In this document: one piece after another, positions 10,060 to 19,290 of the stretch
Layout of the letters: each line of letters opens with the position of its first letter
Position numbering within the stretch: position 1 is the first letter of the stretch
Assembly (NCBI GenBank): GCA_964057195.1
Contig: OZ059839.1
Location: 3,348,001-3,412,000, forward strand
Reading direction: 5' to 3'
DNA: 64,000 nt
DNA from: Orthosia cruda
Lineage: Eukaryota > Arthropoda > Insecta > Lepidoptera > Noctuidae
Translations under genes and position numbers: made by a program
The notes under the pieces: model-generated
Database searches by the model: none
What the model was told of the DNA's origin: nothing
What the model saw: the letters and a program-made list of their open reading frames with translations, nothing else

Positions 10060-11218
10060 CCTCTAGTCAAGTGACATTATAATTATAAACGAAAGCGTCA
10101 CCGCCGCGCCGTAGAGATTGGAAAAATGACAAAAATGAATGGGGATGTGAAACGCTTTCGAAACGTCACGTGATCTGTCTCTTACACTTTGAAATTTCGA
10201 CTATTGCCATCGCTGATGTCAAATGTCATTTGTCTAGAGCCTCTGGTCATGTGACACTTTATCAACGAAAGCGTCGCCATACCATTTGGAAAAATGCCAG
10301 AAATGTATAGAAATGTTAAACGCTATCGAAACGTTACGTGATCACTTTGACATTTTAACAATCGCCATCGCTGACGTCAAATGTCATTTGTCTAGAGCCT
10401 CTGGTCAAGTGACACTTTATCAACGAAAGCGTCGCCATACCATTTGGAAAAATGTCAGAAATGTATAGAAATGTTAAACGCTATCGAAACGTCACGTGAT
10501 CACTTTGACATTTCAACAATTGCCATCGCTGACGTCAAATGTCATTTGTCTAGAGCCTCTGGTCAAGTGACACTTTATCAACGAAAGCGTCGCCATCCCA
10601 TATGGAAATATGTCAGAAATGTATAGAAATGTTAAACGCTATCGAAACGTCACGTGATCACCTTGACATTTCAACAATCGCCATCGATGACGTTAAATGT
10701 CATTTATCTAGAGCCTCTGGTCAAGTGACACTTTATCAACGAAAGCGTCGCCATACCATTTGGAAAAATATCAGAAATGTATAGAAATGTTAAACGCTAT
10801 CGAAACGTCACGTGATCACTTTGACATTTCAACAATCGCCATCGCTGACGTCAAATGTCATTTGTCTAGAGCCTCTGGTCCAGTGACACTTTATCAACGA
10901 AAGCGTCGCCATACCATTTGGAAAAATGACAAAAATGTATAGAAATGTTAAACGCTATCAAAACGTCACATGATCACTTTATCATTTCGGCTATCACCAT
11001 CGCTCACGTCGAATGCCACTTGTCTAGAGAGTCTGATCAAGTTACATTCTATCAACGAAAGCGTCGCCATATAGTTTGAAAAAATGTCAAAAATGTATGG
11101 GAATATTAAACGCTATCGAAACGTCAAGTGATCGCTTTGACATTTCGACTATCGCCATCATTGGCGTCGAATGTCACTTGTCTAGAGAGTCTGGTCAAGG
11201 TGCATTCTATCAACTAAT
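10060..11218 (+). repeat. Tandem array of 158-bp units, seven copies
   Basis: The word ACGAAAGCG recurs at 10089, 10265, 10423, 10581, 10739, 10897 and 11055: the first spacing is 176, all others exactly 158. Units from 10265 to about 10960 are nearly identical, while the first and last are visibly diverged, the pattern expected from unequal exchange in the middle of an array. Each unit has CTAGAGCCTCTGGTC, TATCAACGAAAGCG, AACGCTATCGAAACGTCACG and CATCGCTGACGTCAAATGTC. Overlapping 60-codon frames in the central units are a by-product of the repetition (158 is not a multiple of three). Single dispersed copies occur at 5430, 31845, 56375 and 56740. Confidence 0.92.
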
Positions 11219-11250
11219 TATTGTTTTTAATTCGTTGATAGAATGAAACT
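11208..11250. repeat. Hairpin at the end of the 158-unit array
   Basis: CATTCTATCAAC and GTTGATAGAATG face each other across an 18-base AT-rich spacer, exactly where the array stops. It uses the unit's own CTATCAACGA word and its inverse. Confidence 0.7.
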
Positions 11251-11264
11251 TATTAATTTTTAAT

Positions 11265-11366
11265 AACACTATCCCCGGGTGACATAGGCTACTTTTTATC
11301 CCTGTATTCCCACGGGAACAGGAACTACGCGGGTGAAACCACGAGGCGTCCGCTAGTAAAAGATAA
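11265..11366 (-). repeat. CTAGCTG repeat, 5' part
   Basis: Inverse of the CTAGNGG start, CCTCGTGGTTTCACCCGCG, GTTCCTGTTCCCGTGGG and TACAGGGATAAAAA seen at 14160-14260 and 56952-57020. Confidence 0.65.
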
Positions 11367-11724
11367 CTAAAACACTATAGAATTAATATTTGTTTTTTTT
11401 TTTAATCTAATATAGGCTCGCGCTTGACCAATATCACTTACACCCACCCGCAAAGGCTTTAGTTCTCGTGATCATGGCGCTTGTAACGGTGTCGAAATAT
11501 CGAGCTCTCAACCAAAATCTAAATATACATGGTAAATATCCCGAAACAAATATTAATTCTAATGATTGTGACCATGTCAGCTTAAAAACTAAAAAACTCT
11601 TCGTCAGATACATTGAGTTAAATGTACTACGTACTAGAGAAGCTATTTCATACAAAAGATTGCGCGTAGTTCGGTGACAGCGGGGGAAGGGGGGGAGGCG
11701 TGTTTATGTTCTCATAGATTAACA

Positions 11725-11790
11725 ATCAATGCGCGCTCATCGCTTACCATCAGGTGAGATAGTGGTCAAGCGCAAGCCTATAGAAAAAAA
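11725..11790 (+). repeat. LINE 3' tail fragment
   Basis: TCATCGCTTACCATCAGGTG and AGATAGTGGTCAAGCGCAAG match the last bases of the LINE at 6965-7365, followed by an A-rich tail. Confidence 0.65.
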
Positions 11791-12322
11791 AAGATATACA
11801 TTGATAAAATATAATTAATTTAAGTGTGTTTTCAACTTACTGTTGAAAACTCGCTCCTTGACTTTTACTTATATTTCTCGAGTTGTTTGTACAGTATCTC
11901 AAAACACACGAAGGCATTTTATAAGAAACAAAACTTAGAACTCAAACGTGTCACGTTGCAGCGAGCGCTTGTCACGGACTAAGTGAGTTGGAGAGCGCGC
12001 GCTCTAACGCGTGTTACAAAGAATTGAATTGAGGAGTCTCCTCTAGTACGTAGTACATTTAACTCAATGGTCAGATATTGATTAAGAAATTCAAAAAGAA
12101 CCACATGAGAAGCACGAGCTTCAAATAAAAACAAACATCAAAATCAGTTCACCTTTTAAAAAATTCTGAGGTAACATGCATAAAAAAAAATAAAGTCGAA
12201 TTGAGAACCTACTAGGACTTGTAGTTTTGCCGGAAATCGATATAAACCGTTTTCTACCCTTAAAAACTCACCCCCTTGCACTGCCCGACCTCAGATCACC
12301 CGTAAATTATTTTCTTTTCATT
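11791..12322. other. No recognised feature
   Basis: No family match. GC-richer words around 11950-12010 (GCGAGCGC, GAGAGCGCGCGC) are unusual for the region but form no clear structure. Confidence 0.4.
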
Positions 12323-12324
12323 TT

Positions 12325-12838
12325 TAGGGTTCCGTACCTCGAAAGGAAAAAACCGAACCCTTATAAGATCACTTTGTTGTCCGTCCGTCCGTCTGTCTGT
12401 CTGTCAAGGCCCCTTTTCTCAGAAACGCATGGAGGTATCAAGCTGAAATTTATATCAAATACTCATGTCTACTGTCCCTTAAAGCTGTGAAAAAAATGAA
12501 ACTTCTAAGCCAACGAAATCAAAAGATTTTCGACACTCACAGTCGCAACTACTCGCAAGAGAATCAAAACCTACAGGGTACTTCTCGTGAACTCAGAATC
12601 TTCAAATTTGGTACGAAGCAACGTCTTATAGCACAGTTTAAAGGAAAAATTGCGAATACCGTAAATTTTTAGTTACATAATATAATAAAATTATTTTTAA
12701 TAATTTTAAACTTACTACCCCTTTCCTCTCATGAACGCGTAGAGGTATTAAATTGAAATTTATATCAAATACTCAGGTCTATAATACCTTTAAGCTAAGA
12801 TTTGTGCGGAACCCTCGGTGCGCGAGTCCGACTTGCGG
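12325..12838 (-). repeat. CCGGCCAAG repeat, type A
   Basis: On the minus strand it runs from the head (CGCGCACCGAGGGTTCCG) to the tail (GGTACGGAACCCTAAAAA at 12325-12345). Interior words (GATACCTCCATGCG, GGTACGAAGCAACGTC equivalents) match the plus-strand copy at 34165-34692. The open frames here (12227-12490, 12487-12672) lie in the repeat and are not genes. Confidence 0.75.
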
Positions 12839-13077
12839 TCCGTCTGTCTGTCTGTCTGTCTGTCTGTCAACAGGCTTTATCTCATGAACCGTGTTAGCTA
12901 GACAGTTGAAATTTTCACAGATGATGTATTTTTATTCCCGCTATAACAAAAAATACTAAAAACAGAATAAAATAAATATTGGCTCCCATACAACAAACGT
13001 GATTTTTTCCCCTTTTTGCGATAATGGTACGGAACCCTTCGTGTGCGAGTCCGACTCGCATTTGGCTGGTCTCCCAT
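12838..13077 (-). repeat. CCGGCCAAG repeat, type B, tail missing
   Basis: Begins inside a GTCT run (12839-12869) and ends with GGTACGGAACCCTTCGTG and GTGCGAGTCCGACTCGCATT, matching 33472-33782 and, inverted, 19410-19707. The tail hairpin is missing because the copy joins the type A copy directly, so the two may have recombined. Confidence 0.7.
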
Positions 13078-13199
13078 TACTCATAGACGCCTGAACCAAT
13101 TTATAAAATTCTTCTTTTATTTGAAAGGGTATACTTCCCAGGTCATATGGTCATCAGGTCATGATGTCCGGCAAATCCGTCTGTCTATAATTGACGGAG

Positions 13200-13337
13200 A
13201 TATGCCCGAACATACATAAAAACAAAATATTTTTATATACATCCAAATTAATAACCTCCTCTTTTTGGGAGGTTTATAATAAAAATGCATACAATCGAAC
13301 ATAGAACCTCCTCCGTTTTGGGAAGTTGGTTAAAAAA
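13200..13337 (-). repeat. GACTTCC repeat, end fragment
   Basis: GAACATAGAACCTCCTCCG and GGGAAGTTGGTTAA match the terminal 100 bases of the family (compare 27230-27290), with decayed GGAAGTCGG. Confidence 0.5.
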
Positions 13338-13402
13338 ATACTTATAATAATAAAAGTTTTGCCCTGTTTTTCATCTTTCAGGGTTAAGGTTTCATAAAAT
13401 AT

Positions 13403-13981
13403 TTGTTGTCGCGGATATGTGACGTCACACTAGAACCCTTGAGCTCAGCTGGTATCGTCCCAGGTCTTCTGTGCTCCGTTTTACCCTCTTGCTTATGGAT
13501 GAGAATTGCACCATTCTTGTACCAACAGAACTTATACCTGTGCTCCTTCGCGGCGAATTTGGTCCCACTAAATAACTATCGGTTTCCAGGGGTAAAGGCA
13601 GAATCATACTTACTTGTCGTGACGTGGCGTGGTGCCTTAGGTCGTTTGTTCACGAGGCACCGCACGATACGATTTGCGGTCACGATTTTGCATACGACAC
13701 ACTGCAGACGTCGGATTGAACAGATTCGTGTATCTCGCGCCACGCCACGACACGGCACAGTAATATGTAGGCTGCTTAAGGCTTTAATCGACGTACACGT
13801 TCCTCATCTCACCAGGTATCGTCATGTCAGTCAAGTTAATAGTTTTTCTGACTTAAGCCACCTTCAAAAAGTTGTCGCGTTTATATCGGCGTTTAAATCG
13901 GGCAGTGAGTTTACGGGGAGAAGTCTCGGGTGTATACTTGGATTACAGCCGGCGTGGCCCCGCTATAGTCACGTAGTCTAG
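13403..13981 (+). other. Unassigned open frame over GC-richer DNA
   Basis: A 192-codon frame without recognised motifs. A different frame at 13430-13570 reads MDENCTILVPTELIPVLLRG with coding-like composition and then stops, just downstream of a good 3' splice-site lookalike (pyrimidine run and CAG at 13365-13381). A 155-bp inverted-repeat element occupies 13609-13763, so the long frame as a whole cannot be one old protein. It could be a degraded host exon or retroelement coding piece; unsupported as a gene. Confidence 0.25.
13609..13763. mobile_element. Inverted-repeat element, MITE-like
   Basis: Left TTACTTGTCGTGACGTGGCG and the inverse of the right end TTACTGTGCCGTGTCGTGGC agree over about 27 bases with a few differences. 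The interior has a second inverted pair, GGTGCCTTAGGTCG and CGAGGCACCGCAC. No target duplication defined. Confidence 0.55.
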
Positions 13982-14154
13982 GTCTTGATCATCAATGGTA
14001 ACCCTGTATTTTTGAGCTATAACGCGGACGATGTGAAGGGGACTTTCATTTTTGGTCTCATAAATTCTACAGATCTCCAACTCGTTATTTAGTGAGGTTT
14101 GTATTTGTGCATTCATTTATTCAAGGAGCTTTAGCAATAGTGGTATTCAGTGAA

Positions 14155-14377
14155 ATTGTTATATAAAACACTAGAGGACGCCTCGCGGTTTCACCCGCGT
14201 AGTTCCCGTTCCCGTGGGCATACAGGGATAAAAATTAGCCTATGTCACCCGGGAATAGAGCAGCTTCCCAACGGTGAAAGAATTTTTGAAATCGGTCCAG
14301 TAGTTTTGGAGCCTATTCGGTACAAACAAACAAACAAACAAAAAAATATTTCCTCTTTATAATATTGGTATAGATAA
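14155..14377 (+). repeat. CTAGCTG repeat, full-length copy
   Basis: Starts ACACTAGAGGACGCCTCGCG, carries GAAATCGGTCCAGTAGTTTT and a CAAA run (14320-14345), and ends TTTATAATATTGGTATAGAT. Related copies lie at 18978, 46510, 46875 and 56952. Confidence 0.75.
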
Positions 14378-14439
14378 TTTATTTTGACCGCTTCTCTAGC
14401 GGTTTAATGCGTACATGAGAAACATAATTAATATGTGAA

Positions 14440-14735
14440 ATCAAGACATCCAAATCAACTCGAAGTCATTGTATTTCTGAGTAATATCGCCGAGTTAGTT
14501 GGTTGTGCAATTAACAATGAGTTGAGCCATGGTGCTAAACTGCTGAGTTAGGTGAGCCATCCGTCAATACCTCGTGTACTGGAGAACGCACTGGAGTTAT
14601 GACTTCCTTGGTTGCATTGCATAAAGGACAACTCCAACTAGTTTTAATTTCGCCCGATAATTTCATCTGACTTCCAGCGTTACCACATCCGGCATGAAAC
14701 AGTAGATCGCATTTTGACCATTTCATATACTTTTA
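14440..14735 (-). pseudogene. LINE ORF1-like fragment with half a PHD finger
   Basis: The minus strand encodes MKWSKCDLLFHAGCGN, then KTSWSCPLCNATKEVITPVR (about residues 1-45 from 14726). The pattern C..LLFH..C followed by W.CPLC is the second half of a PHD-type zinc finger, a domain common in ORF1 proteins of insect LINEs; one expected cysteine reads W (KWSKC for KCSKC). After a stop at 14535 the reading resumes in another frame (LTQQFSTMAQLIVN), so at least one frameshift is present. No ORF2 lies next to it. Confidence 0.55.
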
Positions 14736-15056
14736 TGGTTTTTTGATACGACGCGCATTTATTTGTCATTATTATGTTTATAAATTGCGTACTTGTTACG
14801 TAAACGCACACCTGCGTCGGCGGCGGAGAGTACACACGCACGGCTTTTGTTTATTGAATTGTTCTCGTTATAATGCACTGAACTTTGACACGATACAGTT
14901 TGAGATACAGGTCAGTATTCCGTGTGACTATTTTGTTAGAATTTGAGGAGCGGTATTAATTATTTTAACTACACGTCCACACTTCACAGATCTTCGACAC
15001 GAAACAACTCAACTCAAATCTGATGGAAAACTAACTCTTCGGGAAATATAAGCGGA

Positions 15057-15295
15057 TGTTATCATCATCATTTCAGCCGAAAGACGTCCACTGTTGGATA
15101 TATGTCTCCCCTAAGTGTCGCCACATTGACCGGCCCCCTGCGTCTCGCATCCAGCGGCGGGGATCCGCTAACCTTCCCCAGGTCATCGGTCCACCCAGTG
15201 GGAGGCCTTCCAACGCAACATCTGCCGGTTCGCGGGAGCCACTACAAAAATTTTCTGGCCCATCGGCCATCCGTTCTGTGAAGAAAGTGCCCTAC
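15057..15295 (-). pseudogene. RTE-like LINE 3' end
   Basis: The minus strand reads SMWRHLGETYIQQWTSFG and stops, followed by the CATCAT tail (inverse) at 15060-15070. Upstream, the remnants of WLPRTGRCCVGRPPTGWTDDL are in a different frame, so there is at least one frameshift. The family is the same as the copy at 25871-26180. Confidence 0.75.
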
Positions 15296-15324
15296 GGTGC
15301 GTACCATATGGTGTCAGAGGTAAA

Positions 15325-15535
15325 GAATTTCGTCATCCCATATCTTCCTGTGGATGTCGTAAGAGGCGACTAAGGGACACACCAGAGAATGGGCAGCAGC
15401 GTTCTCTGTGCACTTTAACAACAAACTGCAATCGCCAACCCGCCTGCCAAGCGTGGCGATTACGGCAAATCCCCCCAAAGCAAAATGAATAGCACAGTGA
15501 TAAAAACGACCCCAAATGGTCGGTGATGTTATGTA
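15325..15535 (+). repeat. Dispersed repeat, single copy here
   Basis: Contains CATATCTTCCTGTGGATGTC, GTAAGAGGCGACTAAGGGA and CGCCAACCCGCCTGCCAAGC, a sequence I recall as a common interspersed repeat of Lepidoptera. It joins the RTE tail directly and may be a separate LINE or SINE; no other copy is in the window. Confidence 0.45.
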
Positions 15536-15884
15536 TATAAATAATTATCCATTTTATATTTAGGAGAGTTGTGGAGTGATATAATTATGCCAATGTTTTT
15601 AGCAAACAATTTAAGTCATATCATCTTGTGGAAAACGTACCTAAAGCTTTTAGAATACCTACAATGACATATTTAGAGGGCGACCCTCAAAAAGTACACT
15701 GCTTTTATTAGGTATAACGATGTCAAAGGTTGTTTTTGCCTGAAGACAAAGAGTGGGTTGATTGAGGCCCAGTATTTTATGCGTAGTTAATCAATGGTTT
15801 AAAATTTCGGGTAAACGAATATATTTATCAATTGATAGCCTCACAAATGGTCAAGTATGTTGTATAGTTAATTAATTACATGAC

Positions 15885-16000
15885 CATTTCATCATCATCA
15901 TCATCATATCAGCCAAAAGACGTCTACTGCTGGACATAGGCCTCCCTCAAGCGTTGTACTGATCGGTTCTGTGCGTCTCGCATCCACCTGACTCCCGCAT
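15885..16000 (-). repeat. RTE-like LINE 3' tail fragment
   Basis: CATCAT run followed by AGCCAAAAGACGTCTACTGC and TGGACATAGGCCTCCCTC, the inverse of the last about 90 bases of the RTE copy at 25871-26180. Confidence 0.7.
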
Positions 16001-16125
16001 TTGACCATACTAGACTAAACATTTATTAATAAACGCGTTATGTCGAAATTTATAACCGTTGGTTAGGATACTTAACCACTGGTTGAGTTAATAAGGATCA
16101 AACAAACGGGCCTAATAAAAAAAAC

Positions 16126-16337
16126 AAAAGTTAAGAAAAAAAAACAAAAAACCCGACTGCTTAAAAAGCGAAATAAAAAGACGTAAACAAGAAGAAAATC
16201 ATGCTGTGCAGTCGGAGGATACATCTGGTTTTGGTCAGCCAGCTCGCGAATATGATGATGCATGATTTTCTTCTTTTTTACGTCTTTTTAGTTCGTTTTT
16301 TAAGCAGTCGGGTTTTTGTTTTTTTTTCTTAACTTTT
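16126..16337. mobile_element. GACTGC repeat, terminal foldback only
   Basis: Left arm AAAAGTTAAG ... AACCCGACTGCTTAAAAAGC ... GAAGAAAATCATGC and right arm GCATGATTTTCTTCTT ... AAGCAGTCGGGTTTTTG ... CTTAACTTTT are inverse over about 90-100 bases with few mismatches. It corresponds to the 3' hairpin of the longer copies at 34856, 35874 and 59955. The open frame 16072-16263 on the minus strand is inside the palindrome and is not a gene. Confidence 0.85.
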
Positions 16338-16340
16338 TTT

Positions 16341-16423
16341 GAGAAACAATATACCACGGGTATTTAACGCGATGATTTCGATTATTTATCATCGCGTTAA
16401 ATACCCGTGGTATATTGTTTCTC
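16341..16423. repeat. Perfect hairpin, 36-bp arms
   Basis: Arms 16341-16376 and 16388-16423 are perfect inverses (GAGAAACAATATACCACGGG at the outer end), loop 11 bases. It begins three bases after the preceding foldback. One arm and the sequence that follows it (ATGAAACGCGAAAGTTTTAA at about 16427) recur, diverged, at 57958-58030. Confidence 0.95.
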
Positions 16424-16954
16424 ATTTATGAAACGCGAAAGTTTTAAAGTTAACTTTTTTTATTTACAACTGTTTAGGTACTTTTAAAGAAAAAACAAAT
16501 ATAAGTGTTATATATTTTTGAAATTACCTCTTAAAACCCTTTATTTTGATATCCCACACGATGGGTTTGGGAGAACATTTTTTTTCCTCACAAAATGGCG
16601 CCCAAAAGCCGCCATTTTTTCTTTTCCAAAGGACTGTGGGAATTCTCTGTTCGATGGAAGCGTAAGAATATGCGGCTAAGCATGCGATCTTGGGATAGAT
16701 TCCCAGGTCGACGTAAGTGATATTGAGTTTTCACATCAAGGTGTTCTCAGTATTAACCACTTCTCGTTTTTTGCCGATAGCGATAGACTAAGCATAAGCA
16801 TTAATTGCGTTTTATTATATTTGGACTAACCAATTTTGAGCTCGACTGTATCCACGGGTAGTTTTAAAAAATAGATGTTTTTTTTTAAGTTTGAATGTGT
16901 GTCCAGTTAACCAATAAAATAAAGAAAATAAATGATCCAGCTGACCAAAGACTC

Positions 16955-17101
16955 AACCAAGCGGTATCGTGTTACCCAGTAACTGGATTGTGGGAGTCCC
17001 ACAGACAGTTGTATCATGTAAAATACTGTATTCAGCTAAGTCCAGTTAGCCTAGAAGCGAATTCCAGCATAGGTATTACCCCCATTGGGAAACGGCTAGG
17101 C
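16955..17101 (+). repeat. 5S-SINE, 3' half
   Basis: GTATCGTGTTACCCAGTAAC to GGGAAACGGCTAGGC matches the body and tail of the family. The end of the tail (AGATGATG) follows at 17446 after the hAT-like insertion. The 5S-like head is missing. Confidence 0.75.
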
Positions 17102-17437
17102 CAGGGATCACCAAATGGCGGACATCGGTACGAATCCGGACCACCGACCTAAATTGTGAGGACCTTAAATAAACAGTGCAATATGTTTTACTTGTCAAAC
17201 TTGAGTTCATAATTTAATCATTTATCCCGCGCTTTGTCTTTCCTGCTACGACAACGGAGAAACTATCTCCTAAAATTCTTCATTGATATTGTATCTATTA
17301 AGACATTTTTAAGTTTATTATTTCGATTTTAACAAAGTAAATACATGTGCAGATGGCTTAAAACCAAATGGACCGCGACGGTCATATTATTTTAAAACAC
17401 GGAGCCTGAAAATAAATTTAGTAATTGGTGATCCCTG
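17102..17437. mobile_element. hAT-like non-autonomous element nested in 5S-SINE tail
   Basis: Ends CAGGGATCACCAA (17102) and its inverse TTGGTGATCCCTG (17425-17437). Flanks GGCTAGGC (17094-17101) and GGGTAGGC (17438-17445) agree at 7 of 8 positions, the length expected for hAT. The flanking SINE tail reads GGCTAGGCAGATGATG in other copies, so the empty site is known. No transposase. Confidence 0.85.
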
Positions 17438-17504
17438 GGGTAGGCAGATGATGAAACAGTACTAGTCCTAGGTACCGAACATAGAAGTCATAGAACCTCT
17501 AATT

Positions 17505-17602
17505 TGAAACTCGCTTTGTAAACAAAAGAGTATGTATATACGTTGTTTACAATTCTGCTAGCATCGTCTCGGAATAAAACGTAGGTGCATATAACTGCCG
17601 GT
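17505..17602 (+). repeat. Short dispersed repeat, pair with 48895-48975
   Basis: GTTTACAATTCTGCTAGCAT, then TCGGAATAAAACGTAGGTGC is repeated at 48929-48975 with few changes. Both copies sit near a CACGGCTGGACATAGGCC RTE tail in the same orientation (18335 and 48985), so it may be part of a larger element. Confidence 0.5.
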
Positions 17603-17744
17603 CTTAAGCTAAAGTGTCACTATATGATATTTAGACGAATTAGAGTTTCAAACCTCCATAAACAGCAAAAAATTCTATGTCGACCTCCCAAGTAGAATTT
17701 TTCTATTAATAATAGATACCGGATAAAATATAAAAAAAACATCA

Positions 17745-18125
17745 CCCTCCGGGACCAGGCATTCAGCTCCGGGACCATTCTGGAGAAATAGTAGCCAGCT
17801 TATCTGGCGTACCTAGCGGGGATTGAATCCGCTAGCACCAACAAGGTGCGCTGGTGCCGGTGCTTGCGCTAGTGCTGGCGTGCTGGGGTGCGTGTTGTGA
17901 GCGGCTTTACAGGTCCGGTACCATTCTGGATAAATGGTAGTGAGTAATCACGATGCGACTCACATTTTCTCTTGAGTACCAGGGGCGAGTACTCTGGAGG
18001 CGTGACCTACCGCAGATGGTCCCAGACGCCCTCGTAAGGGGTTGCCTGGTATAGTGTGCCGTCTTATATACCGAAAGGTGGGAGAAGGTGGCCACTATAG
18101 AAAATCTCAGTAGTTTCAAAGGGGC
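17745..18125 (+). repeat. CTCCGGGAC repeat, copy 1
   Basis: About 370 bp closely similar to 62340-62700. An internal duplication is visible: AGCTCCGGGACCATTCTGG at 17765 and AGGTCCGGTACCATTCTGG at 17910, about 145 bases apart. GC-richer than its surroundings. Possibly a 5' UTR or promoter part of a retroelement; class unknown. Confidence 0.7.
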
Positions 18126-18334
18126 ACCCCCCTTGAAACTTGGTGAGGATTAAAACGCCCCAAATTAAAATGTTCACAAATAACTCTCGCATATGATTTA
18201 TAGTTTATAACAGCAAATAATAAGCATCGTTTTTTATTATTTTACGGTTTTTTTGTTTTTCGTCCATAACTCGAAATATGATTTTGTCAGATAGTAACAC
18301 TAGATATAAGACGGCCGATAATTTAATCATCATT

Positions 18335-18445
18335 GTAACAAACGGATGACGTTCACGGCTGGACATAGGCCTCTCCTACGTGCCGGTACATTGACCGGTC
18401 TCGCATGCAGTGGATCTCTGTAGCCTTCACCAGGTCATCGGTCAA
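18335..18445 (-). repeat. RTE-like LINE 3' tail fragment
   Basis: Inverse of the family tail: ACGTTCACGGCTGGACATAG, TTGACCGGTCTCGCATGCAG and CACCAGGTCATCGGTC. Closely matches 48985-49105. Confidence 0.65.
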
Positions 18446-18474
18446 TATGTGATTGCAACAACGTAATTTTTACT

Positions 18475-18532
18475 ACGCAGTTACTTCTAGGCAAGTCTGC
18501 TTCACAGTTGACCACACTGAGAAAAATAATTG
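18475..18532 (+). repeat. LINE 3' tail fragment
   Basis: GTTACTTCTAGGCAAGTCTG and CACAGTTGACCACACT match the Jockey/CR1-like tail at 7280-7320. Confidence 0.5.
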
Positions 18533-18712
18533 ATTAAATTCGCTTTAAAAAAATAATACAAAACTTGTATTTTTTTTTTCAGTTATTAAAACATAAACTT
18601 TGGGAAAATAATACAATACCTACTTGTTTTTTAAAATAAAATTTTGTTAAATAATTTAAGCATTTTTTTTTCTAATAACTACATATTAGAAAAAAAATCT
18701 TTAATTAAATAA

Positions 18713-18977
18713 AACATCTTTTTAAACAAAAAAAAAACCGACTTCCAAAACAAAATACTACAAAGCGAAAAATAACGTTCTTTTCCGAAGTCGGTGTCTT
18801 AGTACCTATTGTTTCTCGTTTTTCGACAGGTGGTTTTTGAGGTAGGACCTCAAATTAATATGAAAATCTTTTATACCTAGCTGAAGTCATCTCAAGACGA
18901 TTCCAATAAGTCCAACCACGACATGAATCAGTACATTGTTTTATTTCGGAGTTCCAGTGTCTACCTTCCGGCTTTAT
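18713..18977 (+). repeat. GACTTCC foldback arm plus CATCATCAG repeat, interrupted
   Basis: ACCGACTTCCAAAACAAAAT ... TCTTTTCCGAAGTCGGTGTC is one arm of the foldback at 23684, followed by the CATCATCAG repeat body (GACGATTCCAATAAG, GAGTTCCAGTGTCTACCTTC). The body breaks off at CCGGCTTTATTA and resumes at 20101 (TCATCATCAGGTCTGTTCGA), so about 1.1 kb has been inserted. Confidence 0.7.
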
Positions 18978-19290
18978 TATATACTAGCTGTCCCACGCGG
19001 CTTCGCTCCCGTCAACTGGCTACCTACCAAGCTAGCCCACCTACTCTAAATACGTTGCATCTCAAAAAGAATAAATTTTCCCCGTTTTTTGGAACATTTT
19101 TCATTGATGCTCCGCTCCTATTGGTCGTAGCGTGATGTTATATAGCCTATAACCTTCCTCGATAAATGGACTACCCAACACAAAAAGAATTTTTCAATTC
19201 CAACCAGTAGTTCCTGAGATTAGCGCGTTCAAACAAACAAACAAACAAACAAACAAACAAACTCTTCAGCTTTATAATATTAGTATAGAT
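18978..19290 (+). repeat. CTAGCTG repeat, full-length copy
   Basis: Starts ACTAGCTGTCCCACGCGGC, contains GATGTTATATAGCCTATAAC, a CAAA run (about 19230-19262) and the end TTTATAATATTAGTATAGAT. Closely matches 46510-46858. Confidence 0.8.

Noticed and set aside
10286..10942. Four near-identical 60-codon open frames spaced 158 bases apart
   Set aside because: They arise because one tandem unit is repeated. The unit length is not a multiple of three, successive frames overlap, and outer units do not preserve them. No protein is supported.
10060..11218. CRISPR-like array
   Set aside because: There are no short repeats separated by unique spacers; the whole 158-bp unit is repeated, and the context is an animal genome.
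13403..13981. A 192-codon plus-strand frame as a host gene
   Set aside because: It runs through an inverted-repeat element, has no motif, and a different frame looks more coding-like over its first part.
16072..16263. Minus frame encoding ELADQNQMYPPTAQH, seen again at 35149-35391
   Set aside because: Both are the foldback of the GACTGC repeat read through; similarity follows from the repeat.
17907..18119. Conserved small minus-strand frame shared with 62485-62673
   Set aside because: Both lie in copies of the same repeat. Between them, indels shift the frame and shift it back, so similarity comes from the DNA rather than from selection on a protein.
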